Shown here: piece by piece, positions 32,297 to 42,984 of the stretch
Numbering within the stretch: the stretch's first letter is position 1
How the letters are laid out: each line of letters opens with the position of its first letter
Assembly: GCA_025454395.1 (NCBI GenBank)
Contig: JALOOM010000025.1
Span: 1-64,000 of the forward strand
Direction of reading: 5' to 3'
Length of the DNA: 64,000 nucleotides
Origin: Elainella sp. Prado103
Lineage (GTDB): Bacteria; Cyanobacteriota; Cyanobacteriia; Elainellales; Elainellaceae
Notes under the pieces: model-generated
The model's database searches: none
What the model was told of the DNA's origin: nothing
Seen by the model: only the letters and a program-made list of their open reading frames with translations
Position numbers and translations under genes: made by a program

Positions 32297-32728
32297 CTGG
32301 CATTCTCCTTGCGGGCTGAACTCGCCTACACATCAGGCACACCAGACCGAGGGCAACTGTAAGCTCGATCGACCGAGGGGATCTCGTGGGCTCGCGATCG
32401 AGCAATCATCAAGTGTTCTGATGTTGCGCTGCTTTTTCAGAGCCAATTCAGGCACTGCATTTTCAATCGTAACTCCGAATCCTACCCTTCCTGTCCCCCG
32501 GTTCCAGTAATTATTATGAGATCCAAGTATCGAGTTTATCCACTGATCACGGAGAACACCCCGGTTTGAATCGATGAATCCACCAGAATTCAGTTTTGCA
32601 GGTTTTCTTTTAAAGACTAAGATTTGAATTAAGCGCTATTGGGTCGATCGGCTGGATCGGGGGATGGACATAGATGACTCATCAAGTGCTACTTGGGGAG
32701 TGCCGATCGCTCTTTTTGGCTATTTGCT

Positions 32729-32808
32729 GCCGAGTCACTTTGCTGCCGAGTCACTTTGCTGCCAGGTCACTTTGCTGCCAGGTCACTTTGCCGCCAAGTC
32801 ACTGGCTC
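32729..32808. repeat. 16-bp tandem array (GCCGAGTCACTTTGCT-type, 5 units)
   Basis: Units at 32729, 32745, 32761, 32777, 32793, increasingly divergent. Confidence 0.93.
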
Positions 32809-32913
32809 AGGTGCCTTAAGACTGCCACGCTCCCATCACGCAGGTAATGTCCGGACAAGACAACCCGAGCGGAACTGATTGATCGATATTATTGCCGTAG
32901 TGCGTTATCTGCC

Positions 32914-34965
32914 ATGATCTGCTGTCTCAACCCTCGTTGCCAAAAACCACTGAACCCTGATGATGCCAAGGTTTGTCAAAGTTGCGGGACTCCTCTCGTC
33001 TTGCTGCGGGGACGCTATCAAGCGGTGCAGTTGCTGGGACAAGGCGGGTTTGGGAGAACCTATCTGGCATTGGATGAGGATCGGCTGAAATCGGCTTGTG
33101 TGATTAAGCAATTCTCGCCTCAAGTTCAAGGCACCAAATCCCTGGAAAAAGCCGTGCGTCTATTTAACCAGGAAGCCGTCCGCCTCCATGAACTGGGAGA
33201 ACATGCCCAAATTCCAGCCCTGTTAGCCTATTTTGAACAAGAAGGCTATCTCTATTTGGTGCAGCAATTTATTGAAGGGCAAAGTCTGCTGCAAGAAATG
33301 AAACAGCAGGGTGCGTTTAGCGAGCGTCAGATCCGGGATGTTTTGGCCGATGTTTTACCCATTCTGCGATTTGTCCATCGCCATCAGGTGATTCATCGTG
33401 ATATTACCCCTATGAATATTCTGCGGCGACAGGCAGACGATCGCTTGATGCTGATTGATTTTGGAGTCGCAAAACAGCTCAGCGAAGAGATTCCCGGCGA
33501 AGTTGGAACCCGGATTGGTACAGAAGGCTATGCCCCGATGGAGCAGTTTCGGGGTGGTAAAGCATTTCCTTCCAGCGATCTGTATAGCTTAGGAGCAACC
33601 TGCCTGCATTTAATGACCGAAACCCGCCCCGATAGCCTTTACGATCCTCTGAATGGGCGTTGGCTCTGGCGGGAATACCTTCAGCGTGAAAAAGGTGTCT
33701 TGGTCAGCGATCAACTGGCTCACATCCTGGATCATCTCCTGAAAGATCTGGTGAATGACCGCTATCAGTCGGCTGATGAAGTCATGCGTGACCTGAATGC
33801 GGATTCTTTCTTACCGGATCCTCCGCGATCGACCTCGACCGCTCTACCTTCCACTTCTGCTGCCGCCTATCCTCAAACTCCGCGATCGATTCCCTCCCCC
33901 CCAGCCCGTCCACCCGTCTCTAAAGTCCCAAGTTTTCCCCCTGCACTGACCTCTAAACCCCCCCTGTCTAAACAACCCATTTCAAAGCCACCGATCTCCA
34001 AACCCCCGATCTCCAAACCACCGACCTCTAAGCCACCGACCCCGATTCCGACGCGCCCAACAGGATCGCCCTCTCGCGGCTCGCGCTGTATTTACACCTT
34101 GACCGCCCACTCTTCCTGGGTAACCTGTATTGCGGTCAGTCCTAATGCATCCACCTTTGCCAGCAGCAGTTTAGATGACACAATCAAGGTCTGGAACCTT
34201 AATACTGGCGAACTCTTACTGAATCTAACCGGGCATAACCGAGGCGTTAACACGATTACGATCAGCCCAGATGGCCGAACGCTCGTCAGTGGCAGCGATG
34301 ATTACACCGTGCGGGTTTGGAGTTTCCTCAATGGGGCTTTACTGGGTGCATTGACGGGGCACAACCGAGATGTCAATGCGGTGGCCATTAGCCCTGATGG
34401 CAAATTGCTGATCAGTGGCGGAGAGGATCGCACCATTCGACTCTGGAGCATGAGCACCGGGGCATTACTGAAAACCTTGGCAGAAGTCGCAGGCATGATC
34501 AAGACGATCGCCATTAGCCCCGATGGAAAACGCTTGGCCAGCGGGGGCTTAGACAACAAGGTGAAACTCTGGAATCTGCGGACGGGTGAGTATTTGCAAA
34601 CTTGCGTAGGCCATCTCAACCCGGTTCATGCCATCACGTTTACGCCAGATGGCAATACCGTAATCACGGGTAGCAAAGACAAAACCATTCGCCTTTGGGA
34701 TGTGCAAACTGGGCAACTAATTCGCACCTTGACCGATCACATTCGGGATGTGAATGCCCTGACAATCACGCAGAATGGCAAAGTTTTAATTAGTGGCAGC
34801 AGTGATAGCACGATTAAGGTTTGGGATTTAGCCGCAGGTAAGGTGATCGCCACTTGGTCCGATCACACTGACACGGTTAACTCGATCGCCCTCAGCCCTG
34901 ACGAGCGCTATCTGATTAGCGGTAGCTCAGATAAAACGGTCAAGGTCTGGCAACTCCTATTTTGA
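32914..34965 (+). CDS. Serine/threonine protein kinase with N-terminal zinc ribbon and C-terminal WD40 repeats
   Basis: CCLNPRCQ...[40 protein letters not shown]; seven WD-like repeats ([24 protein letters not shown]...). Confidence 0.95.
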   Translation: MICCLNPRCQKPLNPDDAKVCQSCGTPLVLLRGRYQAVQLLGQGGFGRTYLALDEDRLKSACVIKQFSPQVQGTKSLEKAVRLFNQEAVRLHELGEHAQIPALLAYFEQEGYLYLVQQFIEGQSLLQEMKQQGAFSERQIRDVLADVLPILRFVHRHQVIHRDITPMNILRRQADDRLMLIDFGVAKQLSEEIPGEVGTRIGTEGYAPMEQFRGGKAFPSSDLYSLGATCLHLMTETRPDSLYDPLNGRWLWREYLQREKGVLVSDQLAHILDHLLKDLVNDRYQSADEVMRDLNADSFLPDPPRSTSTALPSTSAAAYPQTPRSIPSPPARPPVSKVPSFPPALTSKPPLSKQPISKPPISKPPISKPPTSKPPTPIPTRPTGSPSRGSRCIYTLTAHSSWVTCIAVSPNASTFASSSLDDTIKVWNLNTGELLLNLTGHNRGVNTITISPDGRTLVSGSDDYTVRVWSFLNGALLGALTGHNRDVNAVAISPDGKLLISGGEDRTIRLWSMSTGALLKTLAEVAGMIKTIAISPDGKRLASGGLDNKVKLWNLRTGEYLQTCVGHLNPVHAITFTPDGNTVITGSKDKTIRLWDVQTGQLIRTLTDHIRDVNALTITQNGKVLISGSSDSTIKVWDLAAGKVIATWSDHTDTVNSIALSPDERYLISGSSDKTVKVWQLLF

Positions 34966-36565
34966 GCCCTGAGATCAGATCCTGAGTTTCGCTACCCATC
35001 ACCACTGGGGCTGTTAAACCAGGCTGGGAAAAATGCAGAGGCTGGGCCGCAACCAATGGCAACACTTGACGCACTTGGGCTGCTACTTCCACCGTTTTCA
35101 CATCGTAGGTTTGGGTTGCCAGCTTCGGATAGACTCCAATCCCGACGATAGGCATTAGCAGGCAGAGCGTGATAAACACCTCGCGCGGCTTCGCATCCCT
35201 GAACGAGAGCGCTGCCCCTGAAGCGGGTATTTGTCCGTAAAAGACGGTGCGCAACATGGAAAGCAAATAGATCGGGGAAAGGATAACTCCCACGGCTGCC
35301 AGTAACACAATCACCACTTTGAATGAGGTACTGTAGGCATCGCTCGTTGCAAACCCCAGAAACACAGCGATCTCTCCCACAAAGCCACTCATTCCAGGCA
35401 AGGCCAGCGAGGCCATTGAACCTGCCGTAAACAGCGCAAACAAGGCTGGCATGGGTTTAGCCATCCCCCCCATCTGATCCATCATCAGCGTGTGAGTTTG
35501 CTCATACACCACCCCAGACAAGAAGAACAGGCTCGCAGCAATCAATCCATGGGATACCATCTGCATCACTGCCCCACTCAGCCCCAACTCGGTGAACGAG
35601 GCAACGCCAATTAACACAAACCCCATGTGGGCGATCGAAGAATAGGCTAAACGACGCTTCAGATTAACCTGAGCAAAGGCAGTCAAAGAGGCATACACAA
35701 TCCCTACCGCTCCCAACACGGCCAGCACGGGGGCAAAGTAGAAGTTGGCTTGAGGTAGCATTTCCAGATTGATCCGGATCAAGGCATAGCCTGCCATCTT
35801 CAGCAGCACCCCCGCTAAAATCATGGAGACCGGCGCAGGAGCCTCGCTGTGGGCATCGGGAAGCCAGGTATGGAAGGGGAAAATCGGCAACTTCACACCA
35901 AAGGCCAGCAGGAATGCAGCGTAAAGGGCAATCTCTAATCCGAGGGGATAATGCTTCAGCGCTAACGCCTGCATGTCGAAGGTGACCTGATCGCCATAAA
36001 ACGCCATCGCCAAGGCTGGAATCAAGATAAAAACTGAGCCGATCGCCGTATAGAGAATAAATTTAGTCGCGGCATAGAGCCGTTTCTGTCCTCCCCAGAT
36101 GGCAATCAGCAAATAAACCGGCACCAGTTCCAGTTCCCACATCAGGAAAAATAAGAGCAGATCCTGCGCCAGAAAAACGCCCACCTGCGCGCTATACATC
36201 ACCAGCATGAGGAAGTAGAACAGTCGAGCCTTATGCTGAATCTTCCAGGCAGCAAGCATGGCTAAGGTGGTGACGAGCCCCGCTAACAAGACCAAGGGCA
36301 TGGAGAGTCCATCCACAGCCAATGACCAACTCAAGCCGATCTGCGGCAACCAAGCATAGGATTCAACCAATTGGAAAGCCGGATCGGTCGCATCATACTG
36401 AGTCCAAAAGGCATAAACCATCAAACTAAATTCGATCAGACCTACACTCAGAGCATAGGAACGAATGGTTTTCCCATACTTATCCGGCAGAAGCGGGATG
36501 GGAATTGCCGCAACGAATGGTAGCAAAGTCAGTAAGGTGAGCCAAGGGAATTGCGTACTGATCAT
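34940..36565 (-). CDS. ndhD: NAD(P)H-quinone oxidoreductase subunit 4 (NdhD)
   Basis: LWSW-type proton-pumping subunit: [66 protein letters not shown]. Confidence 0.96.
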   Translation of the reverse strand: MISTQFPWLTLLTLLPFVAAIPIPLLPDKYGKTIRSYALSVGLIEFSLMVYAFWTQYDATDPAFQLVESYAWLPQIGLSWSLAVDGLSMPLVLLAGLVTTLAMLAAWKIQHKARLFYFLMLVMYSAQVGVFLAQDLLLFFLMWELELVPVYLLIAIWGGQKRLYAATKFILYTAIGSVFILIPALAMAFYGDQVTFDMQALALKHYPLGLEIALYAAFLLAFGVKLPIFPFHTWLPDAHSEAPAPVSMILAGVLLKMAGYALIRINLEMLPQANFYFAPVLAVLGAVGIVYASLTAFAQVNLKRRLAYSSIAHMGFVLIGVASFTELGLSGAVMQMVSHGLIAASLFFLSGVVYEQTHTLMMDQMGGMAKPMPALFALFTAGSMASLALPGMSGFVGEIAVFLGFATSDAYSTSFKVVIVLLAAVGVILSPIYLLSMLRTVFYGQIPASGAALSFRDAKPREVFITLCLLMPIVGIGVYPKLATQTYDVKTVEVAAQVRQVLPLVAAQPLHFSQPGLTAPVVMGSETQDLISGLKIGVARP

Positions 36566-36890
36566 GAGAGCCTACCCAAGTGGTTGTAGAGAGAACGGGT
36601 ATGCAGATTGCCGAGAAACAACAACCTGCGCCTAGTCTGCGACAATCACACCGCAGGAATTGCCAAAGCTGAGGCAGTCAGCACTCTCAAACTTGCAAAC
36701 CAATAGACCTGAAGACAAGTCGATCGAAAGCGAGTACTGGAGCATTGGAATTGCACCCATCTCATCCATCTCCTAAACCAGTGATGGCTTGATTGCACTC
36801 CTTACCCCAAGCTTTTCCTGGCAGACCAAGCAAATCGCCAGCATCAGACACTGAAACAAGCAAGTAGCGATCGAACTTCAAGCGGGAACA

Positions 36891-36932
36891 GCAATTCCAA
36901 CTGGGCAATTCCCACTGGGCGATTCCAACTGA
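36891..36932. repeat. 14-bp unit x3 (GCAATTCCAACTGG)
   Basis: Units at 36891, 36905, 36919 upstream of ndhD. Confidence 0.85.
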
Positions 36933-37206
36933 ATGAACAATCGAATGAGACTCGATCGCATTCTTGCCGATTCACATGCCTGATATATTAACTTATGTTA
37001 ATTTTGTTGACAAAAAATCCATTTGATCTTGATAGAGTCTTCACCTCACTTCTTTGAAAACAGAGTTTCAACGGGAAAAATTGCCTTTTCCTGCCTTATA
37101 GAGTTCCCTGAAGAGGATAGGAGTAACGAAACCAGACTTTGCATTGATTCTTTACATGACTCGAAATTCACTGAGTCAAGTCATGCCAGGGTTAACCCCC
37201 CTAACC

Positions 37207-37304
37207 CAGATTATTGATCTGCTCATTGACCTGCTCACTGTCCTACTCAATGACCCGCTCATTGACCTGCTCATTGACCCGCTCACCGCCTTACTCATTA
37301 ACCT
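37207..37304. repeat. 12-bp degenerate tandem array (CTGCTCATTGAC)
   Basis: About 7-8 consecutive 12-bp units from 37219. Confidence 0.85.
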
Positions 37305-37362
37305 GCCAGACGTGAACCCATTCCCCAGTCGATTGGGTGATTATCCTGACCTGTCGCTATAA

Positions 37363-38001
37363 TTGCTTCATCAGAGAATTTTGGGATGGATCGCGATGCA
37401 TCAAGCTAATCTTGCTCTCCGCCGAATTGCTTCCCTGGCGGTCTACCTATCAGGTTTGTCCATGCTTGGTTTGGGGATCGACGCTCCCACCCAGGCCCAG
37501 GAAACTCCTGTGATCGCGGCTCCCACCCTGCCCTCCGTCAATCCACAGCAGTTGCGACCTGCGGCTGCGACTACTCCTGTAGATGTCAATATCACACCTG
37601 ATTTGCCAGCAGTTCCCCTCGTTCAGCCTCCCAATGTCCCCACCCCTGCAGTCCCCACTGTGGAACCGGGTGAAAGCCAACTAGCTGAACCGAGTTTCCA
37701 GGCTTCTCCCTTCAATGCCCCCCAATTTAATGCTCCCCAGTTCGTGAATCCAATTCTGACCGCACCCACCTTAGCAGCACCCGCTTTTACCGCTCCAACG
37801 CTTACAGGCTTACAAACGGGTGGAGCCCAATTTGCCGCTCCCGCTTTTACCGCCCCGACCTTTGCTTCTCCCACGCTCAACGCTCCCACATTGACCGCTC
37901 CAACCCTCACTTTCATTCAGGCACCGCCGGAAGCTGCCGTACAACCCGTCACAGTTCCAGCCGCTCAAATTCCAGTCCCAACAGTGGACTTGGGCAATTG
38001 A
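37363..38001 (+). CDS. Secreted protein with 5-residue P-x-[FL]-x-A repeats
   Basis: Signal-peptide-like N-terminus ending ..APTQAQE; 75-residue strictly period-5 region. Confidence 0.65.
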   Translation: MLHQRILGWIAMHQANLALRRIASLAVYLSGLSMLGLGIDAPTQAQETPVIAAPTLPSVNPQQLRPAAATTPVDVNITPDLPAVPLVQPPNVPTPAVPTVEPGESQLAEPSFQASPFNAPQFNAPQFVNPILTAPTLAAPAFTAPTLTGLQTGGAQFAAPAFTAPTFASPTLNAPTLTAPTLTFIQAPPEAAVQPVTVPAAQIPVPTVDLGN

Positions 38002-38086
38002 TCTAAATCATGTCACTCTACTCCTAGCCCCTATGAAGTTAGATAGAAGTTAGGGCAGAGAGTGATCTTTAGAATCATGATCAGCA

Positions 38087-39160
38087 TTGAATGAAATGAA
38101 TAAACTGGATTTGATGGATTTCAGTTCATTCCTGGTGATTAACAATCCAGGACTGATCAACAATCCAGGACTAGCCAACAATCCAGCCCAGAATGCCAGG
38201 AAGCGTATTATGTCTAAAACTGCGGTGAAGCAAGGCAAAGCAGCCAGCAGTCCGGCTCCATCAGGATCAGGTTGTGCAACCGTCACGTTGGGAAGCTATG
38301 CCCAAACTGTTTTAACGAAACATTACGAACGTTTGGTCAAACAGGAAACTGGGGTGTTAGAAGACAGCGATCCAGAATATTTGCATCAAATGCGGGTGGC
38401 CACTCGGCGCTTGCGCACTGCGCTACAAGTGTTTGGTGGCGCTGTACATCTGCCTAAAGCCGGACGTGAGAAACAAGTGCAAACCCTGACGCGCGTGCTA
38501 GGACAATTGCGCGATTTAGATGTGCAGATTGCCGCCTTACTCACTGAGTATCGACCCGGCTTACCTGAAACAGAACAAAAGTGGCTCGATCGAGCGATTA
38601 CCAAGCTTCAGAAACAGCGTGATAAGACCTTTGTAGCAGTAGAGCAATTTCTCAATAGCTCCACTTACCACGATCTGAAGGCGGCTTACGCGACTTGGTG
38701 TGCTCAACCGAGCTTTACCCCGATCGCCGAATTACCCCTCCATACAGTCTTACCTGACTTGCTCAGTCCCCTGTTATCTAAGCTCCTCCTGCATCCGGGT
38801 TGGCTGATTGCTGCGGCACAATCGAATCAAGAAGGGATTGGGCTGCATGAGTTGCGTAAGACTTGCAAGCAAGCTCGCTACCAGGCTGAGTTTTTTGTCG
38901 ATTGGTATCCGCCCGCATTTCGCACCTGGGTTGATGAACTGAAGCAGATTCAGTCCGATTTGGGTACTGTTCAAGATAGCCATGTGCTGCTGGAGATTTT
39001 GGCAGAGAAGGGATCCAAGCCGTCAAATCTACCCTCGCTACATCAAGCGATCCATCAGCAACAAACTGATGCGCTCAAACAGTGGGACGAGGTGCGATCG
39101 AAATATGTAGATCAATCATTCCGTTACGAGCTTTACCAAATGATTCTGACACCGCAGTAA
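38087..39160 (+). CDS. CHAD domain-containing protein
   Basis: HQMRVATRRLRTALQVFGG..., LHELRKTCKQARYQAEFF; start may be downstream near 38210 since the N-term is an 18-bp (NNPGLI) repeat. Confidence 0.88.
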   Translation: MNEMNKLDLMDFSSFLVINNPGLINNPGLANNPAQNARKRIMSKTAVKQGKAASSPAPSGSGCATVTLGSYAQTVLTKHYERLVKQETGVLEDSDPEYLHQMRVATRRLRTALQVFGGAVHLPKAGREKQVQTLTRVLGQLRDLDVQIAALLTEYRPGLPETEQKWLDRAITKLQKQRDKTFVAVEQFLNSSTYHDLKAAYATWCAQPSFTPIAELPLHTVLPDLLSPLLSKLLLHPGWLIAAAQSNQEGIGLHELRKTCKQARYQAEFFVDWYPPAFRTWVDELKQIQSDLGTVQDSHVLLEILAEKGSKPSNLPSLHQAIHQQQTDALKQWDEVRSKYVDQSFRYELYQMILTPQ

Positions 39161-39669
39161 TTTCCTGACCATTATCATCCCAAATCGGGTAGCAATCATA
39201 AGTAGAGGCTATGAAGTTGAGAGATTTGATTATGATCTCTCAAATTATAATGTCAGCTAATTTATTGACAAGTTTATTGTTAGTAATTACTATGCTTAAT
39301 TCCTCAAAATTGGTGCGCTAGATGATATGAAATTTGGCAAATAGGCAATTGTAAAGGCAATTGTAAAGCTGGGCAGCCAGTCCACTGCTATCGGCAATTT
39401 GTCTATGATCCAGGCGTTTTTTCTGTCAAGCACTTGCTCAAACTTATGAAAGCCTAAAATAATTCTAAAGTATAAGTAATTCACCCTAAATTTCGTCATT
39501 CTGATTACGAATCCCATTCATCCCGAAGCTTGAATTCAGGTTACAGACTTTAGGTTTTCCCGTAGTATCAGAAATAGAGTTTGTTCACCTACATGCCTGA
39601 ATGATCTTAGCGATCGTTCAACATGCGTTCAGCATGAGGATTGTTGAGCCAAGCAATGAGCAAATTTGA

Positions 39670-39999
<330 letters not shown>

Positions 40000-40022
40000 A
40001 TCAAAGCGCCAATAGTTTCCCC

Positions 40023-40066
40023 AAAAACTCAGGAGTCTGTCATGATCGATCGCCTCCTGAGTTTTT
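40023..40066 (+). terminator. Rho-independent terminator downstream of ferredoxin
   Basis: Perfect 13-bp inverted repeat AAAAACTCAGGAG...CTCCTGAGTTTTT. Confidence 0.9.
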
Positions 40067-40126
40067 CTATTGTTCTTTCTATTGAAAGGGAGCTTCGCTG
40101 ACCAGGAGTTGGTTCATACTCAGCCC

Positions 40127-42067
40127 CTACTTCGTAGAAATAGACGGTTCTCGCCAGAATGCGATCGAGGGGTTAAGCGGCTGAAGCTGGGTACCAGGAT
40201 AATAGAAGCGAACAATACGTTCACTCGACCAGCCGAGATCACCCAGATGGTACGCCCCCGTTTGGCTCATCCCCACACCGTGACCTAAACCACCCCCCAC
40301 AAACCGATACCCTTTTAGGATCTTGGGTTCAGGGCTAGCCGCTGGGCTAGCGGTTGGACTCGATGCTGCGGTAGGGGGGGTGGCAACCTCTGTTTCTGAC
40401 CCTGCCTGAATTGTCGCTGAACCTGCGATCGGGGTTATCAGCGGCGAGCCTGCCGTTGAGGTAGTCGTTGAAGTTGTGGAAGTTGCTGAAGTTGTGGAAG
40501 TTGCAGAGGGGCTAGGTTGAGGTCGGGGCGCTTCGTAGATTGGATCGAGGTAGAACAGCGTACTATTTGGTGCGTATAGGGCCCGTAAAATCTCATCTTT
40601 TTCCAGCTCAATGCGACCTCGATCGGTTTCCACTGCCATCTTTTGCACCCGACCCGCTGCCGATCGTTCTAAAATTTGCAGTCCTTTAATTTGGGTGAAA
40701 TTGGCTAAGGGGTGTTGTTTACTCTGTAAATAAGTCCGCAGATCCTTAGCAATGTCGGTTAAGGGGCTTTCTACCTGCCAACGGAACATATCCCAGCCCA
40801 CTTCATTAAAGCCTTGCTTACGACTAATGAAGGCACGGAAATTATTTTCCTCAGCGAGGCTCTGACGCGAAAGATCCCAGGCTCCATTCACTGAATCCAC
40901 GACCGCTTGCAAGTAGGGTCGATCGGGCCCATTCCAAACATTACTGAAAGGAGCGGTCACTCCACCCGTCGTGGAGGAGTAAAGCGCATCCACTAACTCA
41001 TTCTGGAAGGTTAGCACCAGCCCCCGCGTCGCTGCGATCGCTCGATCGGACTCTGGAGCGGCACCATTTAAGCCCCAATACACCTGGCATTGCGTGTCTG
41101 CACAAATCTGATAATTATCGACGGCAAAGCGCCGCAGGTTACGCAGCACATAGGTTCGCGCCAAAATTGCCTGAGCTTCGATCGTAGTTGGGGGCGCACC
41201 CAGCCCAATCTCATGGGGCACCACCCCTCGCAAATAGGTCTCCAACGGCACCTGATTCACTAAGGTGTAAGTCCCATAGGCATTCGGTTGCAGTTTCAAG
41301 CTGCCAGCATAGAGGCGCGTACCATGGTCATTGCGATTAAAACTCACATCAATGCGATTTGTGGTTGCCGTAAAAGCAATTTCATCTTGCTGATAACGAG
41401 TACCGTTAATCGTGATAGCGGCTTTCGGCTCCTGATTTTGCACCTGCGTATCAATAAAAGCCGTTTTCGCACCATGGGATTGCAAATTCTGCATCAGCAA
41501 GCGCCGCAGTAGGGGTGTTTTGTAAGTGTCTCGCTTGGCCCAAACCTGCCACTGTCGCGGCTGAGCAACTTCAACCTCGATCCCTTGAGTTTTCCACTGT
41601 AATGCACTATCCTCAGCACTCTCAAAACTACGGTGTGTACTCAATACAACTCGCTCGGTAACCTTCGGCTGAGGGAGCGACTGCATCTCCACTTGAATCT
41701 TGACATCACCTGTAGTCGTCACCGTCTGAGGCTGGTCTGCCACATTAAACTTGAGGGTGAGTTGATCGCCTGGTGTTGGCTTGAGGGTCATCGCATCCTG
41801 CGGCTCAGTCCCAAACCGTTGTACCACACCGACATCTAGGGTGGGATTGAGTGGGGCTTCTTGCGCAGCAACAGGCTGAGCAACCCCATTGCTACCCACT
41901 GCAATCATGACGATCCCTAGCCAGGTGAGCCAGGAAGGACAAGCTTGATCAGAGGGTTGATGATCAGAGGGTTGATCAAACAACATCGGGGTAAAAGTCG
42001 CATGATCAGTAGGCACTGGAATCAGTCTCCTCAACAAGACAGAATGGACACGAACCACAGCAAGCAT
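40127..42067 (-). CDS. SpoIID/LytB domain-containing protein (second paralogue)
   Basis: LETYLRGVVPHEIGLGAPPTTIEAQAILARTYVLRN; GGGLGHGVGMSQTGAYHLGDLGWSSERIVRFYYPGT. Confidence 0.92.
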   Translation of the reverse strand: MLAVVRVHSVLLRRLIPVPTDHATFTPMLFDQPSDHQPSDQACPSWLTWLGIVMIAVGSNGVAQPVAAQEAPLNPTLDVGVVQRFGTEPQDAMTLKPTPGDQLTLKFNVADQPQTVTTTGDVKIQVEMQSLPQPKVTERVVLSTHRSFESAEDSALQWKTQGIEVEVAQPRQWQVWAKRDTYKTPLLRRLLMQNLQSHGAKTAFIDTQVQNQEPKAAITINGTRYQQDEIAFTATTNRIDVSFNRNDHGTRLYAGSLKLQPNAYGTYTLVNQVPLETYLRGVVPHEIGLGAPPTTIEAQAILARTYVLRNLRRFAVDNYQICADTQCQVYWGLNGAAPESDRAIAATRGLVLTFQNELVDALYSSTTGGVTAPFSNVWNGPDRPYLQAVVDSVNGAWDLSRQSLAEENNFRAFISRKQGFNEVGWDMFRWQVESPLTDIAKDLRTYLQSKQHPLANFTQIKGLQILERSAAGRVQKMAVETDRGRIELEKDEILRALYAPNSTLFYLDPIYEAPRPQPSPSATSTTSATSTTSTTTSTAGSPLITPIAGSATIQAGSETEVATPPTAASSPTASPAASPEPKILKGYRFVGGGLGHGVGMSQTGAYHLGDLGWSSERIVRFYYPGTQLQPLNPSIAFWREPSISTK

Positions 42068-42203
42068 CTTTCGATCGGCAATAGTCTCTGATTATGCACG
42101 CTAAATCCTAGTTCAACAATTTGATCGCCATACAATTCATCAAATCGATCGGATTATGACTGATTGACTATGACTGATTAACCATGACTGATTGACTATG
42201 ACT

Positions 42204-42379
42204 GCTGATTGACTGACAAATCTTTTCCCCTCATCCCTCAATCCCTTCTCCCACTAGGGGCGAAGGGACTTGCAATCAAATCCTGGTTCAAAAGCCCCTC
42301 GCCCGCTCTGGGAGAGGGGTTGGGGTGTAGCTCGCTTCTGCGTAGCAGTGGGTAGTTTGAGTTTTGTCAGTCAATCAGC
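42204..42379. mobile_element. MITE-like element, 176 bp, 17-bp perfect TIRs, 7-bp flanking direct repeat
   Basis: GCTGATTGACTGACAAA (42204-42220) / TTTGTCAGTCAATCAGC (42363-42379); TATGACT at 42197-42203 and 42380-42386. Confidence 0.75.
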
Positions 42380-42805
42380 TATGACTGATTGCTGGATTCG
42401 GTTCAAGATTGGCTCTGTCCAAGGTTAACACCTCGAATTTAACCAACTCTGCTGCTCCCCCTTGTTATAACCTGCTGCTTCGTCATCTGGGCACGCCTAA
42501 TACATTCAGACGAGCTGATGAGCTGGGTAAGCCTATCAATGCATCTAACCAAGCTTCTTGTTGATCTAGACGAACCTATTATCTAATAGATCCCGCTGCG
42601 ATCAGGACAGATCGGGGGGTTGCATCAAGAAAATTCTTAGGAAAATCGATCAACCATCATTTTAATCAATTGCTTAGCTCGAACAGTCTGCTGGAGAAAT
42701 CTAAAAATAAAGTGAAGCTTGGGAAGGGCAGATTGCAGGAGTCTTCATGATGAAAGAGGAAAACTGCATCGTTTAATTCGATCTCTCACGTTCAAGCAGC
42801 AAACT

Positions 42806-42850
42806 GTTTCAGTAGTCCCAGTTTCAGTAGTCCCAGTTTTAGTAGTCCCA
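42806..42850. repeat. 15-bp unit x3 (GTTTCAGTAGTCCCA)
   Basis: Units at 42806, 42821, 42836. Confidence 0.93.
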
Positions 42851-42902
42851 GTCACAACGCCCTCTTTCCAGCAAGTATTATCCCAGCGACCTTCAATTTC
42901 AA

Positions 42903-42984
42903 CGGTACTTCAAGCGGCACCTAAATCGGCAGTTAAAGCGGTAGTTAAAGCGGTACTTCAAAAAGCATTCAAGAGGCACTTATG
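42903..42984. repeat. 12-bp degenerate array (CGGTAGTTAAAG-type) running to the aldehyde dehydrogenase start codon
   Basis: cggtacttcaag/cggcacctaaat/cggcagttaaag/cggtagttaaag/cggtacttcaaa... Confidence 0.75.

Noticed and set aside
37144-37362. 72-aa ORF (IDLLIDLLTVLLNDPLIDLLIDPL)
   Set aside because: Translation of a 12-bp tandem array; no RBS or conserved features seen
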